Shown piece after piece: positions 25,324 through 33,754 of a DNA stretch of 64,000 bases. The stretch's first letter is position 1, and each line of letters opens with the position of its first letter. The position numbers and the translations under genes are program-made. Below the pieces are notes generated by a model. It ran no database searches, had not been told where the DNA came from, and was given only the letters and a program-made list of their open reading frames with translations. This DNA comes from Nitrososphaerota archaeon (lineage in GTDB: Archaea; Thermoproteota; Nitrososphaeria; Nitrososphaerales; JACPRH01), in contig JAMCPI010000012.1 in assembly GCA_023379805.1 (NCBI GenBank), positions 345,777 through 409,776 of the forward strand, in the 5' to 3' direction.

Positions 25324-27615
25324 ATGTATATGTTGAATTCTAACTTATACAGAATGTCAGTAATGACTATTCTAGCAATACTATCACTCGGCACATTCAC
25401 ACCCACACCAGCATTAGCAGCACCCGCTGGAGATAACGGCAAGGACTGGATGAGTCCTAACGGAAACACCTGGGCATGGAACTACAGCCCGCAAGATCAA
25501 ATCAACAAGAACAACGCGCAGAACCTAGAGGTAAAATGGATCTTCCCAATAGGAAGCGCTTCTCAAGTACCTACTGCCCTGCGTGGGCTTGTGTCTGATG
25601 AAGGTGCAACAGCTCCGCCAATAGTGCGCAACGGCATGGTCTATATCCTAACACCATACAAAGCACTGATCGCCGTAGATGCGAAGACAGGCAAACAGGC
25701 TTGGTCTTTCCAATACACGATCGACATAGATGCCGCTAAGAAGCGGATACCCGTTGACATCTCATTCTTGAGACACTCACACGGCTTCAAGTAATGGGAA
25801 TCTGGAGATGCAGTTATCGATCTAGGTCTGGCCTGCGACATCTATGCGGTCGACGCAAAAACCGGCAAGGAAAAGTTCAGGATCAATGACCTATGCAAGG
25901 ATATACCTGGCAACCTTTATCCATATCAGTCCTATTTCCTCAACAGAGCCTCTGCAGGAATCGGCACCTATGAGAAAGGAAAACAGTTCATTGTGGTTCT
26001 CCCAGGCAGAGTTCACAGTAGCATAGCTCAGGTCATCAACGGAGACGCCCGCCATGTCACGATTGGCATAGACATGAACACCAAACAGATTCTATGGCGT
26101 GTCTTCAGCTTCCCACCTCAAGACAAGCCCACTAAAGACTGGGCGTTACAAGAGTGCAGCACAGGTTTCTTCAGAGACACTCCATGCAGCGAAGTGGCAC
26201 AAGTAAATCAGAAGGGACTTGAGTGGGATTGGGCATTACCAGATAAGCCGCCGATAAAATACGCTGGCGTAACCTCAAACTGGGGTCAACCGGTCATTGA
26301 CGAAGACACAGGCATCCTCTACACGCAAACAGGAAACCAAGGGCCTTACTCTAATCTCACCTTAAGCCCTGGCCCAAGACTCTACGGAAGCACCATCATG
26401 GCCATAGACATGAATTCAGGCAAACGCATATGGTGGCTACAACCCTTCCCGCACGATCCATACGACTATGACTGCAACTGGGGAGGCATACTAGCTGAAA
26501 CCAAGTCAATCGGTAAGGTCTACATGAAGGGATGCAAAGAAGGCGTATTCTACGTGATGGATGCAGCTACAGGCAAACCGAAGTACACGGTGGATGTAAG
26601 AAAAGATCAGCTAGCGAGAGGACAGATATCCTCACTAAGCATCCAAGCCTATGCGCCGGATCCTAAGAGCTACCACGACATGAGAGAATACAACTGGATC
26701 AGCTACCCAGCTGCAAAGCCGGGTGATAAAGGAGAACACTTCACACTGCCCGCCCCGGTCTATCCTGCCTGGATGAACGGAATCTTCCAGACAGATATGT
26801 CCTTCGACCCTGATGGGCAAAGAATCATTCTCTACGAAGGTGCTCTGCAAACAACAGTGCTTCAGGAATACACTTGGGAGGCAGGAGGAAACCTCTTCTC
26901 AACCAAAGATAATCCTGTGACAAACACTTCAATCGTAGCGAGAGACCTATCTACAGGTAAAGTGGTGTGGTCATGGTTCTACAAGTACAGTCAACAACGA
27001 GCAGCCATGGCGGTTTCAGGCGGAATGGTCTTCACAGGCTTCACAGACAACTATCTTCGCTTCTTCGATAAAGACACCGGCAAACTGCTACATGAAATGG
27101 CAATCGGAGCACCAACCGTCGTCGGCGTCACAATAGGTAAGGATGCAGATCAGAACTCAAAGATATTCATCATTGCCGGGAAAACAGGAATATTCGGAGC
27201 TGGAATGGCAGGCCAAGCCAGTGTCCCTGGCACGCTAATTGCCATCGGGCTTTCAGACAAATCTGCCGGCGCAGTCCAGACAACCACAGTCACAACCACA
27301 GCTGCTGCAACCACTATAACATCCACAGCTACAACCACAACAACATCAATATCAACCTCAGTATCCACGTCAATAACCACTTCAGCCACAACTCAAACGG
27401 TCACAACCACATCAGCCACAACAGCAACCACAACCCTAGCGCCTCAAACACAGACCACCACCGTCACCTCAAGTGCACCAGCTCAAACCACTACGGTAGT
27501 CTCGTCGGTCACTCAGACCACAGGGTTGCCTTCAGAGGTAACTTATGCAGCGATCGGAGTCGCGGTAGTAGCTCTGATAGCAGCTGCGGTACTTGCAATG
27601 AGAAAGAGGGCCTAG
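25324..27615 (+). pseudogene. Secreted PQQ-type dehydrogenase with one in-frame TAA
   Basis: The frame is continuous from 25324 to 27615 (763 codons) except for a single TAA at 25792-25794. The N-terminus is a signal peptide (ILAILSLGTFTPTPALA). The body is an eight-bladed propeller of the quinoprotein alcohol dehydrogenase type with repeated tryptophan-docking motifs (VDAKTGKQAWSFQY, AIDMNSGKRIWWLQ, ARDLSTGKVVWSWF). Cys pairs occur at CSTGFFRDTPC. A Thr/Ser-rich stalk (about 650-735) and a C-terminal membrane anchor (AAIGVAVVALIAAAVLAMRKRA, given as VALIAAAVLAMRKRA) tether it outside the cell. The stop lies in SHGFK-stop-WESGD, where Tyr would be expected, so one base changed. It may be a recent null allele, a sequencing error or readthrough. 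Confidence 0.82.
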
Positions 27616-27645
27616 AAAGGCTCCTCTCCCCTATTTTTTCTCAAG

Positions 27646-29490
27646 TTACTTTCTGGGCGTTTCTTTGTTGAGCCAAGGTAGGTCCAGCGGGGCTTGGAAG
27701 GATGTGGTGGTTTCGCCTTCTAGGGATTTCAGGACCTCTTCGTAAAGGGCTTTGACTCTTTTCTTTCGCGCGGCTTTTGAGAGTTTTTTCACGATGAATT
27801 TCGGGGTGCTTGATCCTATGTGACCGAATTTTGGCTGCCGGTTTACCGCTAGTTCTCCGTGTTCGTCTAGTCCTTCTGCTTCGATACCGTCGATGCGTAC
27901 AGGAAGTTTTACGTGGGGTATGGTTTCTCGGGCTAGGTGGGTTACGAGGAGGAGTAGGCTGCTGCTTGTGGCTGACCGGTTCATTATGGTGGCGATTATT
28001 CTTCCTGCTGCGCCTGGCTCGGTTAAGGCTTCGAACTCGTCCATTAGGATGAGTTTTCGCTGCCGGTCTGCGAACACTGGGATTAGTGAGCTCAGGGCCT
28101 GTTCGAGGCTTCCTATTTTCTTGGTCATTCTTCGTCTGAACAGGTATATCGGCATCGGGGTTGCCTCTGCTTTTTCGCTGGGGACTGGTAGTGCTAGGAG
28201 AGTTAGGATGTGGATGGTGGCTAGGGTTGTGAGGAGCGTGGTTTTTCCTCCGCTGTTTGCACCGGTGAGCATCGAGACATTCTGGGGAGGCGCTGCTGCT
28301 TCTATGATCTGGGTTTTTCCGAGGCTGAAGCTGACCGGCTGCACCTTCCTGATTCTTCCTTCCGAATGTTCCTTCAACAGGAACAGGTTTTGGCCGTTGA
28401 TGAAGCCGGTGCCTTCGCCTCCAATCTCCGGTATCGTTAACGAGTACTTCTCCATCATCGAGGCTACTGCCAAGGATTTGTCGAAAAGGATGAGTTTCTC
28501 CACAGCCTCTTCGACTAGGCTCATATGACCTTTCAGAACTGTCTCGACCTTAGTTGTCTTAGCAGCCTGCTCCTCAACCTGTCTCTCCCTCCATTGCTTG
28601 ACGGTTCTGTTGACGCCGACTCGGTCAAACTCGAACGGTACCGACAGTCTTTCAAGAGCCGCCTCTCTAAGACTGGCCTCCTCCTTCCAGTCCATTTTCA
28701 GCGTAGACACGATCTCGGCGACGTTGTTCTCTACGATTTGACGCGCCCTCTCCTCGTCTATGCCCCGGCCATTCCGTAGATCTTCGTTGATTAGAACCTC
28801 AGCGTCGGAGATGATTGCTTCAGCATCCAATATCTCGGAGCCTTCAATCTCCTTCAGTGTTTTTATGATCTGGTCTAGACTTTTTCTGTCGATGTTGTTG
28901 AAGAAGGCTGATGTTAGAGGTTGTTCGTCGCTGCATATCTGTATGAGGTCTCGGACTGCGGTGATAATGGGTGCGCGTGAAGTGTAGAACCGTATAGTTT
29001 CAGAGGCTGGTTCAGCTGTTTTCTTCGTTGTTGCTGTTGTGGTGAGTTTCGGGTCTGTTGTTTTGAGGATTTTTTTGGCTTCGTCGAGTTTTCCATCCTT
29101 CTTTAACTGTTCAAAGATACGGTATCCGTTTCTGCAGTCTTCTAATCCGTTGCGGATAGCTTCTTTGTCTAGTGTTGGTGTTAGTGAAAGTATTCGGTTC
29201 TTGCCGTTTCTCGATGATGCCTCTGCTGCGAAGAGGGTTAAGAGGTCCTGCTTCAAACGCTTTGAATCAATTGTGGGAAGAATCCTTCGCTCCTTAACAC
29301 CTGATTTAGTTTCGTTGAACACTTGAATGAGTCGCGCAGCCTTCTTGCGAGAAACACCGATAGCTGTGGCCAAACCGTCAACGTCGCATACCCTTATCTT
29401 ACTCAGAATATCCCTAGCCTGCTCCTCAGACGAAACCTGTAGCTCTACATCAATCTGCCTAGCAAGGCCAAACAGATCCTGACTAATCAA
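27646..29490 (-). CDS. Archaeal MutS-like ATPase, 614 aa
   Basis: The C-terminal half is a MutS-family ATPase: Walker A LTGANSGGKTTLLTTLA at about residue 405, Walker B KLILMDEFEALTEPGAAGR at about 480 and a terminal TSSSLLLLVTHLA switch. The preceding helical lever region (about 200-390) matches the MutS core. The N-terminus (SKIRVCDVDGLATAIGVSRKKAARL) resembles a helix-hairpin-helix-like DNA-binding element. There is no mismatch-recognition Phe-x-Glu domain and no C-terminal Smr nuclease, so it is nearer to the archaeal MutS2-like group than to repair MutS. A role in recombination or branched DNA is likely. It is divergent from PolX across the family I element. Confidence 0.85.
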   Translation of the reverse strand: MISQDLFGLARQIDVELQVSSEEQARDILSKIRVCDVDGLATAIGVSRKKAARLIQVFNETKSGVKERRILPTIDSKRLKQDLLTLFAAEASSRNGKNRILSLTPTLDKEAIRNGLEDCRNGYRIFEQLKKDGKLDEAKKILKTTDPKLTTTATTKKTAEPASETIRFYTSRAPIITAVRDLIQICSDEQPLTSAFFNNIDRKSLDQIIKTLKEIEGSEILDAEAIISDAEVLINEDLRNGRGIDEERARQIVENNVAEIVSTLKMDWKEEASLREAALERLSVPFEFDRVGVNRTVKQWRERQVEEQAAKTTKVETVLKGHMSLVEEAVEKLILFDKSLAVASMMEKYSLTIPEIGGEGTGFINGQNLFLLKEHSEGRIRKVQPVSFSLGKTQIIEAAAPPQNVSMLTGANSGGKTTLLTTLATIHILTLLALPVPSEKAEATPMPIYLFRRRMTKKIGSLEQALSSLIPVFADRQRKLILMDEFEALTEPGAAGRIIATIMNRSATSSSLLLLVTHLARETIPHVKLPVRIDGIEAEGLDEHGELAVNRQPKFGHIGSSTPKFIVKKLSKAARKKRVKALYEEVLKSLEGETTTSFQAPLDLPWLNKETPRK

Positions 29491-30015
29491 CCGTGTAACC
29501 GGACGGAAGGGTCAACCAGCCTTAGTTAAAGATTCGATCAACATCTTGCCCATTAATGCAACTTACTATCTCCCCTTGAGTCTTCAATGAATGCTTTGTT
29601 TCTGCTACTTGAAACAGATGGCCAGCCTGCAATGCTTCGAGGTGCACGCACGCGTGCTAAAAATACTGGGGAGGGGCTCTAAATACTGTTGAAAGCAGCA
29701 TGAGAATCTAAGTGCTGTTCTATGGGATGTGCTTGAATCAAGGCTTAGGCCATACAATGCTTGTTGAAAGCGTTGTTTCTGTTTGCTAGATTATCCCCCA
29801 GTGATTTTGGTTGAAAGTATGTTAGAGTTGCTTGTAGTGCTGCTTAGAATTGTGGAGTATGTATTGCAGTTTTGTTTGCTTTTGGCGGATTGGCTGTAGC
29901 GTCGTTGTTGGGTAGGTCGAGTTGACGAGTCGTTGTCGGGGAAGGAGGGGTACGAGTTATTAGTTTCTTGTGGGATAGAATCTTCGGCTGCTTATCTATG
30001 GAAAGTTCTGCTGTT
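29491..30015. other. 525-bp gap between mutS-like and polX genes
   Basis: It is occupied mainly by copy B of RNA-like family I (29628-29900). The remainder (29901-30015) is G-rich and probably holds the polX promoter and leader. No separate protein gene is seen. Confidence 0.5.
29628..29900 (+). ncRNA. RNA-like family I, copy B
   Basis: This plus-strand copy shares a 40-base identical block (29628-29667) with copy A. Its TATA-like CTCTAAATACT starts at 29677, GAATC at 29704, AGATTATCCC at 29788, TATGTTAG at 29818 and GATTGGCTGTAGC at 29888, all at the offsets found in copy A. The internal hairpin CAATGCTT (29755-29762) with AAGCGTTG (29768-29775) replaces GTGCTT/AAGCAC of copy A, so the pairing is kept although the bases differ. 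That favours a structured RNA. It ends about 115 bases before the polX start, so a polX leader role cannot be excluded. Confidence 0.55.
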
Positions 30016-31728
30016 ATGAGTAACTCTGAGGTTGCTGAGGTTTTTATGGATATTGCAGTTTTGCTGGATATGGATGATGTTAAGTTTAAGCCGCGTGCGT
30101 ATGAGAATGCTGCTCGCGCTATTGAGTCGCTTGACCGAGATTTGGCTGAGATTTATGTGGAGGGCGGGTTGGATGCGCTTATGGAGATTCCCGGGGTTGG
30201 GGAGTCAATTGCGAAGAAGATTGAGGAGCTGCTGAAAACTGGGCATCTCAAGTATTACGAGTATCTTAGGCGGCAGGTCCCAGTTAACATTGAGTCTTTG
30301 ACCTCGGTTGAAGGGCTTGGTCCTAAGACGATTAAAGAGCTTTACCAGCGGCTCGGAGTTAAGACACTGGAGGATTTGGAGGCAGCTGCTAGGAGCGGGC
30401 GGATAAGGGGTATCCCAGGCTTCGGTGTGAAGCGTGAAGCGAACATTTTACGATCAATCGACGCGTTGAAGAGTAGCCGCGGCCGCTTTCTGCTAGGTGA
30501 TGCTCTGCCAGTCATCAAATCTATTTTGAATCGGTTCAAGAATATGGAGGCGGTTAAGGCGATTGAGGTCAGCGGATCAGTTAGGCGTTGGAAGGAGACA
30601 GTTGGTGACGCCGATTTTCTGGTGATATCAGATCAACCTGCGAATATTATGGACGCCTTTGTTTCGCTTCCTCAGGTGGCCAGTATTCACAGCCACGGGA
30701 TCACCAGATCCTCTGTAAGGTTGAAGTCGAACATGAATGCGGATGTTCGCGTGATTCCTGAGCAGAGCTTCGGTGCTGCACTGCAGTACTTCACGGGAAG
30801 CAAACCTCACAACATTGCGTTGAGACGAATTGCTATTGCTAGAGGTCGGAAGCTGAGCGAATATGGGCTGTTCGAAGGCAGGGAGCAGATTGCCGGGGCA
30901 ACCGAGGAGGATGTTTACGGGAAGCTTGGGTTGCAGTGGATACCTCCAGAACTCAGGGAAAACAAAGGGGAGATTGAGGCGGCGCAGCAAGGCAAGCTTC
31001 CCAACCTAGTCAAGTATAGTGATGTGAAAGGTGACCTACAGGTCCACACATCATGGACTGATGGAATGAACTCGATAGAAGATATGGCGAATGAGGCTCT
31101 TAAAACTGATTTGGAGTACATAGCGATAACTGATCATACTAAAGGTCTCACAGTGGTTCATGGGCTTGACGAGGCGCGGATTAGGGCACAGATGCGGGAG
31201 ATAGACAAACTGAACCGGTCTTTATCCGGTATCCAGATTCTGAAAGGTTGTGAAGCGAATATACAGCGGGACGGCAGCCTAGATCTTGATGATTCGACGC
31301 TTGCTGATCTGGATGTTGTTGGCGCAGCTGTTCACAGCTACTGGACTCTTCCTGAATCTGAGCAGACTGAACGGCTGATCAAGGTTATGGAAAATGATAA
31401 CGTCGATTTTATTATTCACCCAACTTCGCGTGAACTCGGGAAAAGACCAGCGATTCAGCTTGACTTCGACAGAATTATCCAAGCCGCTAAAGACACCGGC
31501 ACCATTCTTGAGATTGATGCTTATCCTAACCGTCTCGATTTGAAGGACGACTATGTGCGTCGATGCGTTGAAGCCGGTGTCAAAATGTCAATTGACACAG
31601 ACGCTCATGCACTGTGGCATCTCCACTTCCGAGAGTTTGGTGTAGCTGTAGCTAGGCGAGGCTGGGCGACGTCTGACGACATCGTTAACACTCATTCAGT
31701 CAAAGATATCCTAGACATGTTTAAGTAA
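30016..31728 (+). CDS. polX: Family X DNA polymerase with PHP domain (PolX), 570 aa
   Basis: The start is set at ATG 30016 (MSNSEVAEVFMDIAVLLDMD), the usual PolX N-terminus; the ORF is open to 29968. Helix-hairpin-helix motifs (IPGVGESIAKKIEELLKTG, EGLGPKTIKELYQRLG, IPGFGVKREANIL) precede the nucleotidyltransferase core (SGSVRRWKETVGDADFLV with the metal-binding Asp pair, later FGAALQYFTGSKPHNIALR). The C-terminal PHP phosphoesterase domain has DLQVHTSWTDGMNSIEDM, HPTSREL and SIDTDAHA. Such enzymes fill short gaps in base-excision repair and have 3'-5' exonuclease activity from the PHP domain. Confidence 0.93.
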   Translation: MSNSEVAEVFMDIAVLLDMDDVKFKPRAYENAARAIESLDRDLAEIYVEGGLDALMEIPGVGESIAKKIEELLKTGHLKYYEYLRRQVPVNIESLTSVEGLGPKTIKELYQRLGVKTLEDLEAAARSGRIRGIPGFGVKREANILRSIDALKSSRGRFLLGDALPVIKSILNRFKNMEAVKAIEVSGSVRRWKETVGDADFLVISDQPANIMDAFVSLPQVASIHSHGITRSSVRLKSNMNADVRVIPEQSFGAALQYFTGSKPHNIALRRIAIARGRKLSEYGLFEGREQIAGATEEDVYGKLGLQWIPPELRENKGEIEAAQQGKLPNLVKYSDVKGDLQVHTSWTDGMNSIEDMANEALKTDLEYIAITDHTKGLTVVHGLDEARIRAQMREIDKLNRSLSGIQILKGCEANIQRDGSLDLDDSTLADLDVVGAAVHSYWTLPESEQTERLIKVMENDNVDFIIHPTSRELGKRPAIQLDFDRIIQAAKDTGTILEIDAYPNRLDLKDDYVRRCVEAGVKMSIDTDAHALWHLHFREFGVAVARRGWATSDDIVNTHSVKDILDMFK

Positions 31729-31788
31729 GAAATCAGGAAATATAGAGTGATCTTTGCTTGACTATCTGCAAATCTGAAACTGGAACTC

Positions 31789-33417
31789 ATGCCCTACTCG
31801 CTGGCTGCAGTCCACAGAATCTCTGAGGAGGACTGTTGTTTGAAGAGCGTTATTTCGCCGAACTTTGGGCGCATAGGGGGGCGTGACGCGTGGCGGACGA
31901 ATCTGCATTTAGCGGCCTTGGCTGCCAATAAGGTAAGCGGCACTCTCGGGCCTAAAGGCGGGTATGTGATGCTGTCTTACAACCGTGGCCCGGAGAATGT
32001 GGTTAAGGTGACGAAGGACTCTGTTGAGATAATGGAGGAGCTTGGTATAGAGTATCCGGGAATCAAGATCATCTCGGAGGCGGTTAAAATGCAGCGTATA
32101 GAGGTTGGGGACGGTGCATCCTCATTTGTTCTGCTTCTGACAGGGTTGCTGCAAGGCGCTGAGCAGTTGATCGCTAAGGGGGTTCACCCTAGCATAGTGA
32201 TAAGCGGTTACAACGAGGCTGCTGAGGAATCTTTGAGGATTCTCAGCAGAGCCGCGCGGAGAGTCGAGGATGACGGTGAATTGTTTGAGCGGTTGTTGAA
32301 GAACGTTGATTGCGGGCGAGGCTTAATGGGCAGCGATCTGTGCAAGAGCATCGCTGAAGCCTCCGTGCTCGCTGTTAAGGACGGGAAACTGGACAAGAAG
32401 CGTGTAAGGATAGTGAAGAAGATAGGTGGGGGCACCGGTGACTCGAAGCTGATCAGAGGTATAATTGTGAAGAAGGGGAAGACGCATCCAAGCATGCCTG
32501 ACAGTGTAGAGAAGCCGCGGATAGCGTTGATCAGTGGAAACATTGGGCTCAAACGGCTTGAAGTGAAGATGAAAGGCGAAGGGCTGTTCCCTATCACACT
32601 AGATGTTGACGACCCGGGCAAAATGAAGGCGTTCAAGGAAGAGGAGGCTCGGGTTAACTTGGAGATTCTGGAGAGAATAAAGCGAAGCGGCGCAAACGTG
32701 CTGCTATGTCGCCAGACCATAAGTGACGAGATTAACGGAGGCCTTGCTCATGCCGGTATCTTTGCGTTGATGAGTCTAGATCAGGAAGATCTCGACGCTG
32801 TTTCGGCTGCTACTGGAGCACGTATAGTTGGGGACATCAAAGATCTTGATTTAGATGCTCTCGGATCGGCGGCGAATCTAATGGTTGACAAAATTGAGCC
32901 TGAGAAGATTACAATCCTGTCCGGCTGCGACGGCGCCACACTGCTGCTTCGAGGGAACACTTCACAGATTCTTGACGAGTTGGAGAAGATGGTTCGCAAC
33001 AGTGTAACAGTTCTCAAAGAGACTCTAAACGATAAGCGGTTAGTCATCGGAGGCGGAGCAGTTGAGATGATGATGTCTCAGGAGCTGCGGCAACACTCGC
33101 TGAAATTTAAGGGGAAGGAGCAGCTCGCCATCCAGTACTTCGCTGACTCCTTAGAGAGTATTCCTCAATGCCTTGCCCGTAACAACGGGTTAAACCCCTT
33201 GGATGCAATAATTCAGCTCCGCAGCAACCATGCGAAGGGTTTCACGTCATTCGGCATAAGCGAACATGGCTGCGATGACATGGCGCGTGCAGCGGTCGAG
33301 GATTCTGTTCGCGTCAAAAGCTCTGTCATACAGCGCGCCTACGATGTGGCCGTGCTCATGCTGAGAATTGATGACCTGATATCAGCGAAAGCAATACCGA
33401 AGTTTCATAAACAGTAA
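31789..33417 (+). CDS. Group II chaperonin-like protein (divergent thermosome paralogue), 542 aa
   Basis: Chaperonin landmarks: KVSGTLGPKGGYVMLS (GPKG loop), VTKDSVEIMEEL, VGDGASSFVLLLTGLL (normally GDGTTTAVVLAGEL), the apical region through FPITLDVDDPGKMKAF, VIGGGAVEMMMSQELR and the C-terminal LDAIIQLRSNHAKG ... VKSSVIQRAYDVAVLMLRIDD. The nucleotide-site Asp in GDG is kept, but the TTT/TTS stretch is ASS. The GGM-type tail is missing; it ends PKFHKQ. It is either a divergent thermosome subunit or a specialised paralogue. The first 17 residues may be untranslated, since TTG 31840 also fits. Confidence 0.85.
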   Translation: MPYSLAAVHRISEEDCCLKSVISPNFGRIGGRDAWRTNLHLAALAANKVSGTLGPKGGYVMLSYNRGPENVVKVTKDSVEIMEELGIEYPGIKIISEAVKMQRIEVGDGASSFVLLLTGLLQGAEQLIAKGVHPSIVISGYNEAAEESLRILSRAARRVEDDGELFERLLKNVDCGRGLMGSDLCKSIAEASVLAVKDGKLDKKRVRIVKKIGGGTGDSKLIRGIIVKKGKTHPSMPDSVEKPRIALISGNIGLKRLEVKMKGEGLFPITLDVDDPGKMKAFKEEEARVNLEILERIKRSGANVLLCRQTISDEINGGLAHAGIFALMSLDQEDLDAVSAATGARIVGDIKDLDLDALGSAANLMVDKIEPEKITILSGCDGATLLLRGNTSQILDELEKMVRNSVTVLKETLNDKRLVIGGGAVEMMMSQELRQHSLKFKGKEQLAIQYFADSLESIPQCLARNNGLNPLDAIIQLRSNHAKGFTSFGISEHGCDDMARAAVEDSVRVKSSVIQRAYDVAVLMLRIDDLISAKAIPKFHKQ

Positions 33418-33493
33418 TGAACTAGAGCAAGTTAAACCAAGGAAGTTACCTAAGTTAAGTTTAGATGCAATCCGTTAGGAAGCGTGTATCTCG

Positions 33494-33682
33494 TTGACCG
33501 GTGCCTTCATCGATCCGCAGAAGTGCGTGTTGTGCTCTGCTTGTGATGCTCTGCACATCTGCGCTACAAAAGCGATTACTCAGCTTGAACCAGATAGTCC
33601 TCCGTTTGTTGAGACACGGTTCTGCACTGCCTGCGGCGACTGCATAGATGCATGTTCCTTTAACGCCATCGTGCTTAGATGA
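33494..33682 (+). CDS. Small 2[4Fe-4S] ferredoxin-like protein, 62 aa
   Basis: Two cluster motifs: C-VL-C-SA-C-DALHI-C (residues about 11-22) and C-TA-C-GD-C-IDA-C (about 44-54). The second is the usual CxxCxxCxxxC. The first has five residues instead of three before its fourth cysteine and no following Pro, so its cluster may be atypical or of [3Fe-4S] type. The start is TTG at 33494. It is monocistronic and probably a soluble electron carrier. Confidence 0.72.
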   Translation: MTGAFIDPQKCVLCSACDALHICATKAITQLEPDSPPFVETRFCTACGDCIDACSFNAIVLR

Positions 33683-33754
33683 TTTGTTGCCATTTTTCTC
33701 CTATGACTAGTATTACTTATTTGCTACCCCTTCACTCCTCAATAGTAATCGAAC

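Noticed and set aside
27893..28528. 211-codon ORF opposite the MutS-like gene
   Set aside because: It mirrors the ATPase domain coding strand, has biased Ser/Arg-rich composition and no context. Treated as a shadow.
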